The notes under the pieces: model-generated | The model's database searches: none | What the model saw: only the letters and a program-made list of their open reading frames with translations | What the model was told of the DNA's origin: nothing | In this document: piece by piece, positions 1 through 8,472 of the stretch | How the letters are laid out: every line of letters starts with the position of its first letter | Position numbering within the stretch: position 1 is the first letter of the stretch | Made by a program: the position numbers and the translations under genes | Origin: Crocinitomicaceae bacterium | Lineage (GTDB): Bacteria; Bacteroidota; Bacteroidia; Flavobacteriales_G; Salibacteraceae | DNA length: 64,000 bases | NCBI GenBank assembly: GCA_002707155.1 | Contig: PAME01000014.1 | Span: 124,001-188,000 of the forward strand | Direction of reading: 5' to 3'

Positions 1-363
1 CGCTTCATTGCCATCTTGACGGAACACTGTGCAGGTAAGTTTCCATTGTGGTTAAATCCCGATCAATTTGCAATTCTCACGATTTCAGACAAGTACAATG
101 AGGTAGCGGAAAATATGCTACTTTTGCTCGCCCAAAAAGGGCTGCGTGGTTATGTTGATGATCGCTCCGAAAAGATTGGGAAAAAGATTAGAGATACCGA
201 GCTTGCAAAAATTCCTTTTATGCTCATTATAGGCGAGAAGGAAGCAGAATCTGGACAAGTTTCAGTGCGTAAGCAAGGCGAAGGTGACTTAGGAACATTT
301 ACCACTGATGCATTTGCTGAGTTGGTCGATAAAGAAATAAAAGAGTTAGTAAAAGAATTTTAA
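1..363 (+). CDS. thrS: Threonine--tRNA ligase, C-terminal part (partial, 5' end outside window)
   Basis: The open frame runs from base 1 (first residues RFIAILTEHC) to TAA at 361-363, about 120 residues of the C-terminal anticodon-binding domain of threonyl-tRNA synthetase, which charges tRNA-Thr in the cytoplasm. Recognisable stretches are HCAGKFPLWLNPDQ at the domain entry, DDRSEKIGKKIRD, and PFMLIIGEKE...VSVRKQGEGDLG near the end, all typical of class II ligases of this group. An ATG-less start inside the window is not expected because the catalytic core lies upstream. The order thrS-infC-rpmI-rplT is the classical translation operon; infC begins 25 bases after the stop. The identification is secure; only the missing N-terminus is unknown. 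Confidence 0.95.
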   Translation, partial: RFIAILTEHCAGKFPLWLNPDQFAILTISDKYNEVAENMLLLLAQKGLRGYVDDRSEKIGKKIRDTELAKIPFMLIIGEKEAESGQVSVRKQGEGDLGTFTTDAFAELVDKEIKELVKEF

Positions 364-373
364 TAAAATTAAT

Positions 374-391
374 AAGGAGGAATAAGCCATA
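374..391 (+). promoter_or_regulatory. Strong Shine-Dalgarno and AUA start codon of infC
   Basis: The bases AAGGAGG (374-380) lie 8 nt before ATA at 389-391. The frame from this ATA gives ARRFRSPQPKNTDP and then joins the IF3 body without a stop. The first ATG/GTG alternative is GTG at 434, which would delete the basic N-terminal arm. IF3 genes in many bacteria use rare AUU/AUA/AUC starts for autoregulation by IF3, and Bacteroidota seldom use a strong Shine-Dalgarno. The combination therefore points to deliberate control of infC. Confidence 0.85.
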
Positions 392-937
392 GCTAGAAGA
401 TTCAGATCCCCGCAACCGAAGAACACTGATCCAGTGTTTCGTACGAATGGTAAAATCTACGCAGAATCAGTGCGTCTGGTTACAGACGACGATGGTGCAG
501 AAGTATTGGCAATTGCCGATGCTTTAGCAAAAGCAGATGAAGCAGGTTTAGATTTGGTAGAGATATCGCCAAATGCGAAACCGCCTGTAGTTAAAATACT
601 GGATTACAAGAAGTTTATCTACGAGCAGAAAAAGAAGAAAAAGGAAATGCAATCCAAAGCAACGAAAGTTGTTGTGAAAGAAATCCGTTTTGGACCTAAC
701 ACAGATGAGCATGACTTTAACTTTAAATTGAATCACGCTAGAAAGTTCTTAGAGGAAGGAGCAAAATTGAAAGCATTCGTATTCTTTAAAGGAAGAACAA
801 TTGTTTTCAAAGAGCGAGGAGAAATCTTGCTTTTGAAACTTGCTCAAGAATTGGCTGACATAGGAGACGTTGAGTCACTTCCGAAAATGGAAGGAAAGCG
901 TATGATTATGTTCTTAGCTCCAAAAAAGAAAAAATAA
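389..937 (+). CDS. infC: Translation initiation factor IF-3 (non-canonical AUA start)
   Basis: IF3 binds the 30S subunit, keeps it apart from 50S and checks the initiator codon and tRNA. From ATA at 389 the protein is about 182 residues, the usual IF3 length. The N-terminal domain contains RTNGKIYAESVRLV and GLDLVEISPNAKPPVVKILDYKKFIYEQKKKKKE; the C-terminal domain contains VVVKEIRFGPNTDEHDFNFKLNHARKFLEEG and KAFVFFKGR. A start at GTG 434 would give only 167 residues and lose the MARRFR-like arm seen in Bacteroidota homologues. It sits 25 nt after thrS and 37 nt before rpmI, in the conserved operon. The rare start codon predicts negative feedback by IF3 on its own mRNA. Confidence 0.95.
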   Translation: MARRFRSPQPKNTDPVFRTNGKIYAESVRLVTDDDGAEVLAIADALAKADEAGLDLVEISPNAKPPVVKILDYKKFIYEQKKKKKEMQSKATKVVVKEIRFGPNTDEHDFNFKLNHARKFLEEGAKLKAFVFFKGRTIVFKERGEILLLKLAQELADIGDVESLPKMEGKRMIMFLAPKKKK

Positions 938-974
938 TTCCCTATATATTGTTTAATCAGAAATAAGCAGAAAA

Positions 975-1172
975 ATGCCGAAGATGAAAACAAAATCCAG
1001 TGCCAAAAAGCGATTTAAGCTAACAGGTTCTGGTAAAATCAAAAGGAAACACGCTTTTAAAAGCCACATCCTTACAAAAAAAGAAACAAAACAGAAACGT
1101 AATCTTACGCAATCTGGATTGGTTCACAAAGCGGACGAGCGCAACATTTTGCAACAACTCGTTCTTAAGTAA
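975..1172 (+). CDS. rpmI: 50S ribosomal protein L35 (bL35)
   Basis: A 65-residue very basic protein starting [31 protein letters not shown], which is the standard bL35 sequence pattern; the C-terminal [22 protein letters not shown] also fits. It is a structural protein of the large ribosomal subunit. It lies between infC and rplT as in most bacteria and is probably cotranscribed with them; the 93-nt gap to rplT is longer than the other gaps and could hold an L20-responsive leader, but I see no clear pseudoknot by eye. Confidence 0.97.
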   Translation: MPKMKTKSSAKKRFKLTGSGKIKRKHAFKSHILTKKETKQKRNLTQSGLVHKADERNILQQLVLK

Positions 1173-1265
1173 TCAGATTAATTTTTGGTTTATTGTTTTA
1201 ACCCGGGTTCTAGTAACTAAGCAGTTTGAAAAAGTAACTCACTATCGCTCAAAAAAATGTAAATT

Positions 1266-1610
1266 ATGCCTAGATCAGTAAATTCAGTAGCATCACGCGC
1301 AAGACGCAAAAAAGTGATGAAATTGGCCAAAGGATACTTTGGTCGTAGAAAAAATGTGTGGACAGTAGCAAAAAACGCCGTTGAAAAAGGGTTAGTATAT
1401 GCTTTTAGAGACAGACGCCAAAAGAAACGTAATTTCAGGTCACTTTGGATTACGCGTATCAACGCAGGAGCCAGAGCGAATGGAATGTCGTATTCTCAGT
1501 TTATGGGTAAAGTAAACGGAGCTAATATCGATTTGAACCGAAAGGTTTTAGCCGATTTGGCAATGAATCATCCAGAGGCTTTTAAAGCTGTGGTTGACAA
1601 AGTGAAATAG
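1266..1610 (+). CDS. rplT: 50S ribosomal protein L20 (bL20)
   Basis: A 114-residue basic protein with the bL20 signature [43 protein letters not shown], then [20 protein letters not shown] and the C-terminal [22 protein letters not shown]. It binds 23S rRNA early in 50S assembly and in several bacteria represses its own operon. It is the last gene of the thrS-infC-rpmI-rplT unit and is followed 48 nt later by a clear intrinsic terminator. Length and sequence are normal for the family. Confidence 0.97.
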   Translation: MPRSVNSVASRARRKKVMKLAKGYFGRRKNVWTVAKNAVEKGLVYAFRDRRQKKRNFRSLWITRINAGARANGMSYSQFMGKVNGANIDLNRKVLADLAMNHPEAFKAVVDKVK

Positions 1611-1658
1611 GTTTAGTTCGCTAAGCCCAATTCATAATTAAAATACAGGGAATTATTT

Positions 1659-1685
1659 AAGGTCGCCAATTGGCGGCCTTTTTTT
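1659..1685 (+). terminator. Rho-independent terminator of the thrS-infC-rpmI-rplT operon
   Basis: AAGGTCGCC (1659-1667) pairs with GGCGGCCTT (1672-1680) across an AATT loop, giving a 9-bp stem with one G-U pair. A run of seven T follows immediately (1679-1685). Confidence 0.9.
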
Positions 1686-1777
1686 ATGCCTATTTATTGA
1701 GGTTTTAGCGTTCAATAAATACAATCTCAAGCTTATTTACTAATCAGCCCATTACGCAAAAAACTAGAAACCACTCC

Positions 1778-3553
1778 TTATCTTTTCTGAAAAATTTTCA
1801 CTTCTTCAAAATCTGCCACTAATTTAAAACCCGCGTGCCTATCGTCTAGGAGCTCGTGATAGAGTGTATTTCTTTCAAGAAATAACGCTCGGCCGTGCAA
1901 ATAGGTGTCGACATCTTCGGCAGGTAAGAACCATTGATAAGTATGGTAGTTAATTACTAAATAGTCGGGGTTGTCCTCTTTGATGACTGCCTTTGAAAGC
2001 CCCCAATATTGACGGAAATTGAGTTGCTCATCTCTCGGTATATAGGTGTATTTATCAGCAGAAATAAATACCGATTTATCTATGTTTTCGGAAAGCCATT
2101 TCCCCGCTTTTAGCTCTGGTGCATTTTCAAATTGCTCTATCCTATCCTTGCTGTATTCTACAGCTTTCCATGCAGAGTATAACAAGATCATCAGCAACAT
2201 CGCAGCCGATAAATAGTTTTTGCTCTTGCTAGCCGTAAAAGCTAATTGCCAAAGTCTATCGGCAAGAGTTCCAAGACCAATTGCCGTGTAAAAAAAACAG
2301 AAGGGAAGTATAGGAATAAGGTAATGTGCAAAATGTGATTTCACGCGAAACACGATAACAACGCAAAAAACAACTAGCCATGCTAATGGAAGTAATGTTA
2401 TTCCATTTTCTAATTTCCTTTCAGATGTTATAAGTCGGTAAAGCACAAATAGCAATCCCACCACTGCTATTCCAGCCCATAATAAGGAAATCACGTGTGG
2501 TTCCACAATTATTGCCAACCAACCCAGCAGTCCAGTTTCATCTCTAAACCAATGCCCATCTTTGTGCACACTGGCAACTGCAACAATACCGTTTAGAAAA
2601 TTAAAACCTCGTATACCTTGAGGAGAACCGATGCAAAACGCCAACCCAAATACACTGGTTGAAAGAATGCTCAATATTGCCCCCCATTTAACTTGTTCTA
2701 TACGTCTTACATAATTCTTATAGAAAAAAATGGATACTCCAAGAAAGAAGAACACAATCGCTAGAATTCGAACACCGGCTACTGCCGACAATATGGAAGC
2801 TGAAATATCATTATTTGGTGTTAAAAAAGGCGAGTAGAAATCAGGGTTCGCTATAAAAGCTGTAAAAACTGAAAGAACAACTAATACTATAGAAGAGGTA
2901 ATGGCTGATTGTTTTTTAAAAAATAAAGGGCTGTTTGAAAAGAAGGCTGTCCAGAGAATGGGCAGTAAGGCAATACCCACATATTTGGTCGAAAACGCAA
3001 GTCCGGCAAACACGCTGGTCAATACAAAAGATGAAATCGTTGGTGCACTCCAGTAATAAGCTAAGTAAAGTAAACTCAATGCAACAAAAAACACCTGCGC
3101 CAAATCAGGATGCAACATCGTTCCATAATTTATAAGCGTTATGCTTGAAAATAAAACCAAAACAAACACCAAGTCTTTCGCTGAATCAGCGTATTTTTTA
3201 GCAAACTGCCTCAAAACCAGCGCTGTTCCAATAAGATAGAAGCAGGACAAGAAGCGCATAATTATCACCCCAACTTGCTCTGTGATTGGAGTAAATAAGC
3301 CCACGATATTGAAAAAAATAAGGCCAATATTGTAATACAATAGCCCATATTCATAGTGACCTATTTCAAAAGAACCATTTTTATACGCATCCAATAAGGA
3401 GCTTAGAAAATCTACTTCATCGGTATTAAACGCATCTACAATTCGTATATCTCCAGAAGCGCTATAGATCATAGGCCAGTATATAAAGGCAATTGCAAAC
3501 AGAATTACTCCTGTTAGAAAAAACCTATTGCTATTTGTTAGTAGGTATTGCAA
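1778..3553 (-). CDS. Multi-pass membrane glycosyltransferase-like protein (GT39/PMT superfamily fold)
   Basis: A 591-residue protein with about a dozen hydrophobic segments followed by a soluble C-terminal domain of about 120 residues. The first periplasmic loop after TM1 carries an acidic pair (FNTDEVDFLSSLLDAYKNGSFE...YEYGLLYYN), the arrangement found in the GT-C superfamily (protein mannosyltransferases, ArnT-like enzymes) that move sugars from polyprenyl-phosphate donors. The exact donor and acceptor cannot be read from sequence. It is divergent in orientation from the upstream rplT operon and followed on the same strand by nothing obviously related to glycan synthesis. A general GT-C/dolichyl-phosphate-mannose-type call is moderately secure; a specific function would be a guess. 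Confidence 0.7.
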   Translation of the reverse strand: MQYLLTNSNRFFLTGVILFAIAFIYWPMIYSASGDIRIVDAFNTDEVDFLSSLLDAYKNGSFEIGHYEYGLLYYNIGLIFFNIVGLFTPITEQVGVIIMRFLSCFYLIGTALVLRQFAKKYADSAKDLVFVLVLFSSITLINYGTMLHPDLAQVFFVALSLLYLAYYWSAPTISSFVLTSVFAGLAFSTKYVGIALLPILWTAFFSNSPLFFKKQSAITSSIVLVVLSVFTAFIANPDFYSPFLTPNNDISASILSAVAGVRILAIVFFFLGVSIFFYKNYVRRIEQVKWGAILSILSTSVFGLAFCIGSPQGIRGFNFLNGIVAVASVHKDGHWFRDETGLLGWLAIIVEPHVISLLWAGIAVVGLLFVLYRLITSERKLENGITLLPLAWLVVFCVVIVFRVKSHFAHYLIPILPFCFFYTAIGLGTLADRLWQLAFTASKSKNYLSAAMLLMILLYSAWKAVEYSKDRIEQFENAPELKAGKWLSENIDKSVFISADKYTYIPRDEQLNFRQYWGLSKAVIKEDNPDYLVINYHTYQWFLPAEDVDTYLHGRALFLERNTLYHELLDDRHAGFKLVADFEEVKIFQKR

Positions 3554-3594
3554 TTTCGTGTAAACCTCAAAGGTAATCGCTTATCCAAAAAGGA

Positions 3595-4593
3595 CTACTC
3601 TACCCTACTAAGTCCCTTTGCTGCTAATAAATGTGTAGGCACATTTTCCAAGACGGTCTTATAGGTCTTTCTGGCTTGTTGTTTTTCTCCTTTTAATTCT
3701 TGGCAATAGCCAATCATATACAATGCATCAAAATAATTATTATCACTACTGAATGCCTTATTGAATAATACAGATGCTGTATCCACCTCTTCCAATTGAA
3801 TCAATTTCACATACCCCATATTGTAATAAGCCGATGGAAAATCACTGTCAATCTTAAGAATTTCTTTGTACTCCTTTAAAGCTAAATTTGATTTTCCAAT
3901 GTTTTGGAAATAAAGTCCCTTTCCATAATAAGCTTCAATACTTTTGGGATTTATTCTCAGCGCATTTTGGTAATAGGACGGAGCCAGTTCGTGCTTTTCT
4001 AAAGCATAAAGATTGCCCAACTGCATATACGCCTCATAATGATTGATATCTTGCTCAACTGCAGTTTGAAAACTCGTTACTGCTTTTACCGTATCTCGTC
4101 CATATTTATGCGCCATGCCTTTAAGGTAGTATGCTTGCGCATTAAATACATCAAAATTAAGGGCTGCATTTGCCCAATTGAGACATTGTTGCAAATCACC
4201 CGTAATCAAATAGATTTCACTTTTTCGAAGCATTATGGGAACCGAACCTGGAACTATAAAAATGGCATTGTCTAAAACATCTTTTGACTCTTTAAATCGC
4301 TCCAAATCAAACAACAAATTTGCCTTTCGCAAATACCACTGATCATTTAAAGAATCAACCTCAATTGCACGATTTAAATCTCCAATTGCAGATTCAAAAT
4401 CGTTTTCGTTTTCTCTAAGCGTAGCTCTATAATTATAAAGTTCGGCATTATCTGGTTTCGATTTTAATAGCGTATTAATACTATCGAATTCAGATTCATA
4501 CTCAATAGCAACTGAATCGGATTGCTGTTCAGGTAAAGCATTGCTCTCGCAAGAGATAAAAACTACCCAAAATAGAAGTGGCAAATATTTCAT
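3595..4593 (-). CDS. TPR-repeat lipoprotein
   Basis: The start at 4593 gives MKYLPLLFWVVFISC, a lipoprotein signal with the lipidated Cys at residue 15; the longer frame starting 45 nt upstream would bury this signal behind MERLTPFPEGF. The mature part is a chain of about eight tetratricopeptide repeats (for example AELYNYRATLRENENDFESAIGDLNRAIEVD, AYYLKGMAHKYGRDTVKAVTSFQTAVE, AYYGKGLYFQNIGKSNLALKEYKEILK). TPR lipoproteins serve as scaffolds in the periplasm or outer membrane. The gene lies 41 nt upstream of the glycosyltransferase-like gene on the same strand, so cotranscription is possible, and downstream of recA. No specific partner can be named. Confidence 0.8.
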   Translation of the reverse strand: MKYLPLLFWVVFISCESNALPEQQSDSVAIEYESEFDSINTLLKSKPDNAELYNYRATLRENENDFESAIGDLNRAIEVDSLNDQWYLRKANLLFDLERFKESKDVLDNAIFIVPGSVPIMLRKSEIYLITGDLQQCLNWANAALNFDVFNAQAYYLKGMAHKYGRDTVKAVTSFQTAVEQDINHYEAYMQLGNLYALEKHELAPSYYQNALRINPKSIEAYYGKGLYFQNIGKSNLALKEYKEILKIDSDFPSAYYNMGYVKLIQLEEVDTASVLFNKAFSSDNNYFDALYMIGYCQELKGEKQQARKTYKTVLENVPTHLLAAKGLSRVE

Positions 4594-4683
4594 ACAATCA
4601 AAATAAAATCCCTCTGGAAACGGAGTTAACCTTTCCAAAGGGATTACAAATTTAAACGGCTTAACTAATTAAACACGGATGAA

Positions 4684-5676
4684 TTATGCAGCGGCCATTT
4701 TCTCTTTTAAGTGTGCCTCAATTTCTTCAGAAAGCTCATGATTATCTGCCATCAATTCTTTAACAGCATCTCTACCTTGACCCAATTTGGTTTCTCCGTA
4801 ACTGAACCAAGAGCCTGATTTTTTAACCACATCGTGTTCCACAGCTAAATCCAATAATTCTCCAGTTCTAGAAATTCCAGCGCCATACATAATATCAAAC
4901 TCTGCTTTTCGGAACGGTGGAGCAACTTTATTTTTAACCACTTTAACTCTGGTACGATTTCCAATTACCTCATCTCCCGATTTAATTTGAGTAGATCTGC
5001 GAATATCCAATCGAACAGAAGCGTAAAATTTAAGTGCATTTCCACCTGTCGTAGTTTCTGGATTTCCGAACATTACACCAATTTTTTCTCTCAATTGATT
5101 AATGAACATGCAACAGCAATTTGTTTTGTGAATGGTTCCCGTTAATTTTCTGAGTGCTTGAGACATCAACCGAGCATGCAAGCCCATCATTGAATCGCCC
5201 ATTTCACCTTCAATTTCAGCTCTTGGTGTAAGTGCTGCAACCGAATCAATAACCAATAAATCAATTGCTCCTGAACGGATAAGGTTTTCAGCAATTTCTA
5301 ATCCTTGCTCACCATTATCGGGCTGAGATATCAATAGGTTTTCAATATCAACGCCTAATGCTTCAGCATAAAAACGATCAAAGGCATGCTCCGCATCTAT
5401 AATTGCAGCTGTACCACCTTGCTTTTGCACTTCCGCAATTGCATGAATTGCCAAGGTCGTTTTACCAGATGATTCGGGACCATATATTTCAACGATTCTA
5501 CCTTTTGGATAACCATTTATTCCTAAAGCAGCATCAAGTGTAATGGATCCTGTAGGAATTACATCTACTTTCTCAATTGCGCCATCACCCATTTTCATTA
5601 CGGAACCTTTACCGTACATTTTATCCAGTTTATCTAGCGTTAACTTAAGTGCTTTCTCTTTTGCGTCTGTTGACAT
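4684..5676 (-). CDS. recA: Recombinase RecA
   Basis: RecA forms filaments on single-stranded DNA, drives strand exchange and triggers the SOS response. The 330-residue protein carries Walker A GPESSGKT at about residues 66-73, Walker [11 protein letters not shown], the signature ALRKLTG, the L2 region [20 protein letters not shown], and [18 protein letters not shown]. The C-terminus ([12 protein letters not shown]) is short and less acidic than in E. coli. Length and start ([27 protein letters not shown]) match Bacteroidota RecA. It is a stand-alone gene with 229 nt of noncoding DNA upstream, in which I could not recognise a LexA box. Confidence 0.98.
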   Translation of the reverse strand: MSTDAKEKALKLTLDKLDKMYGKGSVMKMGDGAIEKVDVIPTGSITLDAALGINGYPKGRIVEIYGPESSGKTTLAIHAIAEVQKQGGTAAIIDAEHAFDRFYAEALGVDIENLLISQPDNGEQGLEIAENLIRSGAIDLLVIDSVAALTPRAEIEGEMGDSMMGLHARLMSQALRKLTGTIHKTNCCCMFINQLREKIGVMFGNPETTTGGNALKFYASVRLDIRRSTQIKSGDEVIGNRTRVKVVKNKVAPPFRKAEFDIMYGAGISRTGELLDLAVEHDVVKKSGSWFSYGETKLGQGRDAVKELMADNHELSEEIEAHLKEKMAAA

Positions 5677-5905
5677 ATTGTTTTCTTTTTATAAATATTA
5701 AAAGGCAAATAAACGGAGGCAGACCGTAACCTTTTTACGTTGTGAAATTAAATATTTCAATTGGTCGAAAGAAGTGAATTATCTATAATTTATACAGATA
5801 AAACCAACCCTGCATAATTAGTATTGAAACCCCTTAAGCCGCGCCTTAGCTTGACACCTTGCCTGTTGGGAAGGACTTATCATGTGCTGACTATTGGATG
5901 GAGGT

Positions 5906-7123
5906 TCAATAAAAAACAAACTCTACGCGCCTATTTTGCTCTCTTCCTTCCTCTGTATCGTTTGATTCAATTGGAATAGAGTCTCCAAAGCCTTGTGCCG
6001 ATAATCGTTCACCATCAATACCCTGTGTTTGCAGCCAATTCATAACATAGTTAGACCGGTTCATAGATAAGTTCTGATTGTAAAGTTCCTCACCAACATT
6101 ATCAGTATGCCCCTCTATTTTTAATTTCAGCCCTTCATGTTGAGTGAGTAAGGTGGTTATCTGAATCAATTTGTTTAAATCTTCAGGGTCTTCACTTTCA
6201 TATTTATCCGTTTCAAAATTTAAGTGCAATTCCAGCACTACAGAATCTTCACGAACACTAACTTTTTCATCACTAAACAATTCCTGTATTGCTACCTTCG
6301 TTCCGTTCTCCTCTTCCTTATCTTCAGCATGAAAGGAATTACTTTTTAAAAATACAGCCGAATCGTAAATACCATCTCCTGCATCGGCAATTGCTATTTT
6401 TAAGTGATAAGCAACGTTTGGCTTTACATCTGCTGAGGCAGTCAACCACTTCGTTAAACCGTCAAATTGAAAATTATAGGCGTATTCATTTACTTCATGA
6501 TTGCCTTCATTAATATTCGGGGCATTTAAATTCCAAAGCTCATTTTTGATAAAGTATTCTGAATTCTTTTTATGGTTGATATTGTCTACCGAAATTACGT
6601 CTTGCGTGTTTGGAACTACTGCCAAATTGATGGTTTTTCGCGTATTCAATTCTGTCAAAAAGAAACCAAATACATCATTTACACCCTTATTTATAAACTC
6701 TAAATACTCTTCTGAGGCAAAAACAAATTCAAATTCAATGCGGTTGTATTTAGGAACAAAATCGAATTCCAACACGCATGCATCCATGGTGACATTGTTA
6801 GCCAATCGGACCAATTGACGATCACCCGGCATATGCAAGTACGCGCCTACCCCTTCCGAGTTATTGGGTCCTGCTGCAGCTTTTGCATAACCCGTTGACA
6901 GTATAATGCCTTTATTAATATCAATATGCTCAGCTTCTGTTCTAAATTTCCCAATAGAATAAGGCGCTCCCTTGTACTTAATGTTAATAATCTTAAGACC
7001 AGAGTTTTGCCCTATTAAATCCTTCCAAACTAAAGCTGACGGGCTAATCCCTGGAGTAACTTCAAGCTGAGCAACACTAAAAAGTGGTAGAAAAAAACAT
7101 AAAAAAAGGGGTACACTTCGCAC
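5906..7123 (-). CDS. Choice-of-anchor L domain / OmpA-like peptidoglycan-binding protein
   Basis: A 405-residue exported protein with signal peptide MRSVPLFLCFFLPLFSVAQ. Residues about 25-260 match the Bacteroidota choice-of-anchor L pattern (GAPYSIGKF, GIILSTGYAKAAAGPN, LEFDFVPKYNRIEFEFVFASEEY, VFGFFLT, KIAIADAGDGIYDSAVFLKSNSF). Residues about 295-405 are an OmpA/MotB domain with LNFETDKYE, LKIEGHTDN, LSMNRSNYVMNWL, and EQNRRVEFVF. The first domain is usually on large gliding/adhesin-type surface proteins; the second binds peptidoglycan in the periplasm. The fusion therefore suggests an outer-membrane-anchored protein displaying a surface domain. It is convergent with nothing; bcp follows downstream on the same strand 28 nt away from its start on the other side. 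Confidence 0.8.
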   Translation of the reverse strand: MRSVPLFLCFFLPLFSVAQLEVTPGISPSALVWKDLIGQNSGLKIINIKYKGAPYSIGKFRTEAEHIDINKGIILSTGYAKAAAGPNNSEGVGAYLHMPGDRQLVRLANNVTMDACVLEFDFVPKYNRIEFEFVFASEEYLEFINKGVNDVFGFFLTELNTRKTINLAVVPNTQDVISVDNINHKKNSEYFIKNELWNLNAPNINEGNHEVNEYAYNFQFDGLTKWLTASADVKPNVAYHLKIAIADAGDGIYDSAVFLKSNSFHAEDKEEENGTKVAIQELFSDEKVSVREDSVVLELHLNFETDKYESEDPEDLNKLIQITTLLTQHEGLKLKIEGHTDNVGEELYNQNLSMNRSNYVMNWLQTQGIDGERLSAQGFGDSIPIESNDTEEGREQNRRVEFVFY

Positions 7124-7151
7124 CCCTCAAATATATAGTTCTAAGTTAAGC

Positions 7152-7604
7152 TTATCCCAAAATTTGGGCAGTATGATCTTTAGTTTTCACTTTTCCTATA
7201 ACCTCTTCAATAATTCCGTTTTCATCTATTACAAAAGTGGTTCGATGAATTCCGTCGTATTCTTTTCCCATAAATTTCTTTGGGCCCCAAACGCCGTATG
7301 CATTTAAAACGGTATGATCTTCATCTGCTAATAATGAAAAAGGCAAATCGTATTTGTCAATGAATTTCTGATGTCTTGCTGGTGCATCTGCACTCACTCC
7401 TAAAACTTGATATCCTTGTTTCAAAAGCATATCGTAGTTATCCCTTAAGTTACACGATTGTGTTGTACACCCTGGAGTCATATCTTTTGGATAGAAATAT
7501 AGAACCAATTTTTTTCCTTGGAAATCACTCAATGAAATGGTTTCGTTTTTTTCGTTTGGCCCAGAAAAATCTGGTGCATTATCTCCTGCTTTTAATGTTG
7601 TCAT
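7152..7604 (-). CDS. bcp: Thioredoxin-dependent thiol peroxidase, Bcp/PrxQ family
   Basis: Bcp reduces hydrogen peroxide and organic hydroperoxides using thioredoxin. Starting at the ATG at 7604 the protein is 150 residues and begins MTTLKAGDNAPDFSGPNE; a longer frame adds a hydrophobic leader that does not fit the family. The peroxidatic and resolving cysteines are in FYPKDMTPGCTTQSCNLRDNYD, spaced as in E. coli Bcp (C-x4-C). GVSADAPARHQKFIDKYDLPFSLLAD and IHRTTFVIDENG are also typical. The gene lies just upstream of the OmpA-like gene on the same strand (28 nt), which may reflect cotranscription. A 10-bp-stem hairpin lies about 50 nt before the start. Confidence 0.93.
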   Translation of the reverse strand: MTTLKAGDNAPDFSGPNEKNETISLSDFQGKKLVLYFYPKDMTPGCTTQSCNLRDNYDMLLKQGYQVLGVSADAPARHQKFIDKYDLPFSLLADEDHTVLNAYGVWGPKKFMGKEYDGIHRTTFVIDENGIIEEVIGKVKTKDHTAQILG

Positions 7605-7654
7605 TGTTCTGTGTGTTTTTAAGATAAAAACAAAGTAAAAATAGAATTGTTCCA

Positions 7655-7682
7655 CTTTCTTTTGCCTTGAAACAAAAGAAAG
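7655..7682. repeat. Perfect 10-bp inverted repeat upstream of bcp
   Basis: CTTTCTTTTG (7655-7664) and CAAAAGAAAG (7673-7682) are exact reverse complements around an 8-nt loop. Transcribed from the minus strand it would form a hairpin in the bcp leader. Palindromes of this type are frequent in intergenic DNA of many bacteria, so it may be a small interspersed repeat. A second shorter hairpin, GGTCTT/AAGACC, lies at 7782-7796 in the same gap. Confidence 0.6.
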
Positions 7683-7873
7683 TTCGCAAAGAAAAATTCA
7701 AGTCTTCTATTCAAAATTTAATTTTTAGTTCATTTGGTCAAGTGCGGCCGAGTGATTTTCGAGCATAGCTCTCAACTTCTCGGTCTTACTAAGACCCAAT
7801 TTCTAAAAATATTTTTCGAATAAATGACAAAAGAGAACGTGAACACAGCTGTGAAATCTGTGTCATATTAGAG

Positions 7874-8470
7874 CTAAAGTTTATTTACTTTTTTCCAAGT
7901 TTTAAATAATTCCTCTTGTTTTGGTCTAAATGGAGGAACACGAGTTAATGGCTCGCATTCTTTTAAGGTATCCAAGCATTCTTTAGGTAGTTTTTGATAC
8001 AAGGCTGTACCCTTCGTTTTCCAACCTATCATTTCATCAGATACGTCTTTTACAACCTTTGCAGGATTGACGACGGCAACTTTACGGTTCGGGATTTTAG
8101 TTTCACCCGGAACAAAACAAAGTGCTCCAATCATGCATTCATCACCAATTACACAATTGTCCATAACAACGGCGTTCATCCCTACTAAAGTGTTTTCGCC
8201 AATAGTTCCTCCGTGAATAATTGCACCATGTCCAATATGCGCTGCCTTTTTTAGTCGTGTTGTCGTTCCCGGAAACATGTGAATGACACAATTTTCTTGA
8301 ACATTACAACCATCTTCAATAATTATCTCACCCCAATCGCCGCGTATTACTGCTCCTGGACCTACGTATACATTTTTACCGATAATTACATTACCCGTAA
8401 CATTGGCTTGTGGATGCACAAAAGAACTTGGGTGAATAACTGGTTTATATCCGTTGAATTCGTAGATCAT
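7874..8470 (-). CDS. paaY: Hexapeptide-repeat thioesterase of phenylacetate degradation (PaaY), gamma-carbonic-anhydrase fold
   Basis: A 198-residue left-handed beta-helix protein with hexapeptide repeats (VTGNVIIGKNVYVGPGAVIRGDWGEI, IGENTLVGMNAVVMDNCVIGDECMIGA). Metal ligand histidines are present in VIHMFPG and AAHIGHGAIIHGG. The C-terminal extension GWKTKGTALYQKLPKECLDTLKECEPL is the PaaY-type tail, not found in plain gamma-carbonic anhydrases. PaaY is a thioesterase that helps clear inhibitory CoA esters (including the ring-opened 2-hydroxycyclohepta-1,4,6-triene-1-formyl-CoA) of the paa pathway. The gene starts 2 nt after the paaJ stop, supporting a paaI-paaJ-paaY operon and this assignment over CaiE or a generic YrdA protein. 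Confidence 0.87.
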   Translation of the reverse strand: MIYEFNGYKPVIHPSSFVHPQANVTGNVIIGKNVYVGPGAVIRGDWGEIIIEDGCNVQENCVIHMFPGTTTRLKKAAHIGHGAIIHGGTIGENTLVGMNAVVMDNCVIGDECMIGALCFVPGETKIPNRKVAVVNPAKVVKDVSDEMIGWKTKGTALYQKLPKECLDTLKECEPLTRVPPFRPKQEELFKTWKKVNKL

Positions 8471-8472
8471 AA

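Noticed and set aside
5818-5902. Possible tRNA-like or tRNA-pseudogene remnant in the recA-OmpA gap (GGAGGTTCAA-like stretch)
   Set aside because: No acceptor or anticodon stem pairing could be drawn on either strand; the resemblance is limited to a few bases.
5677-5905. SOS (LexA) box upstream of recA
   Set aside because: No palindrome resembling known LexA boxes could be recognised by eye in the 229-nt gap.
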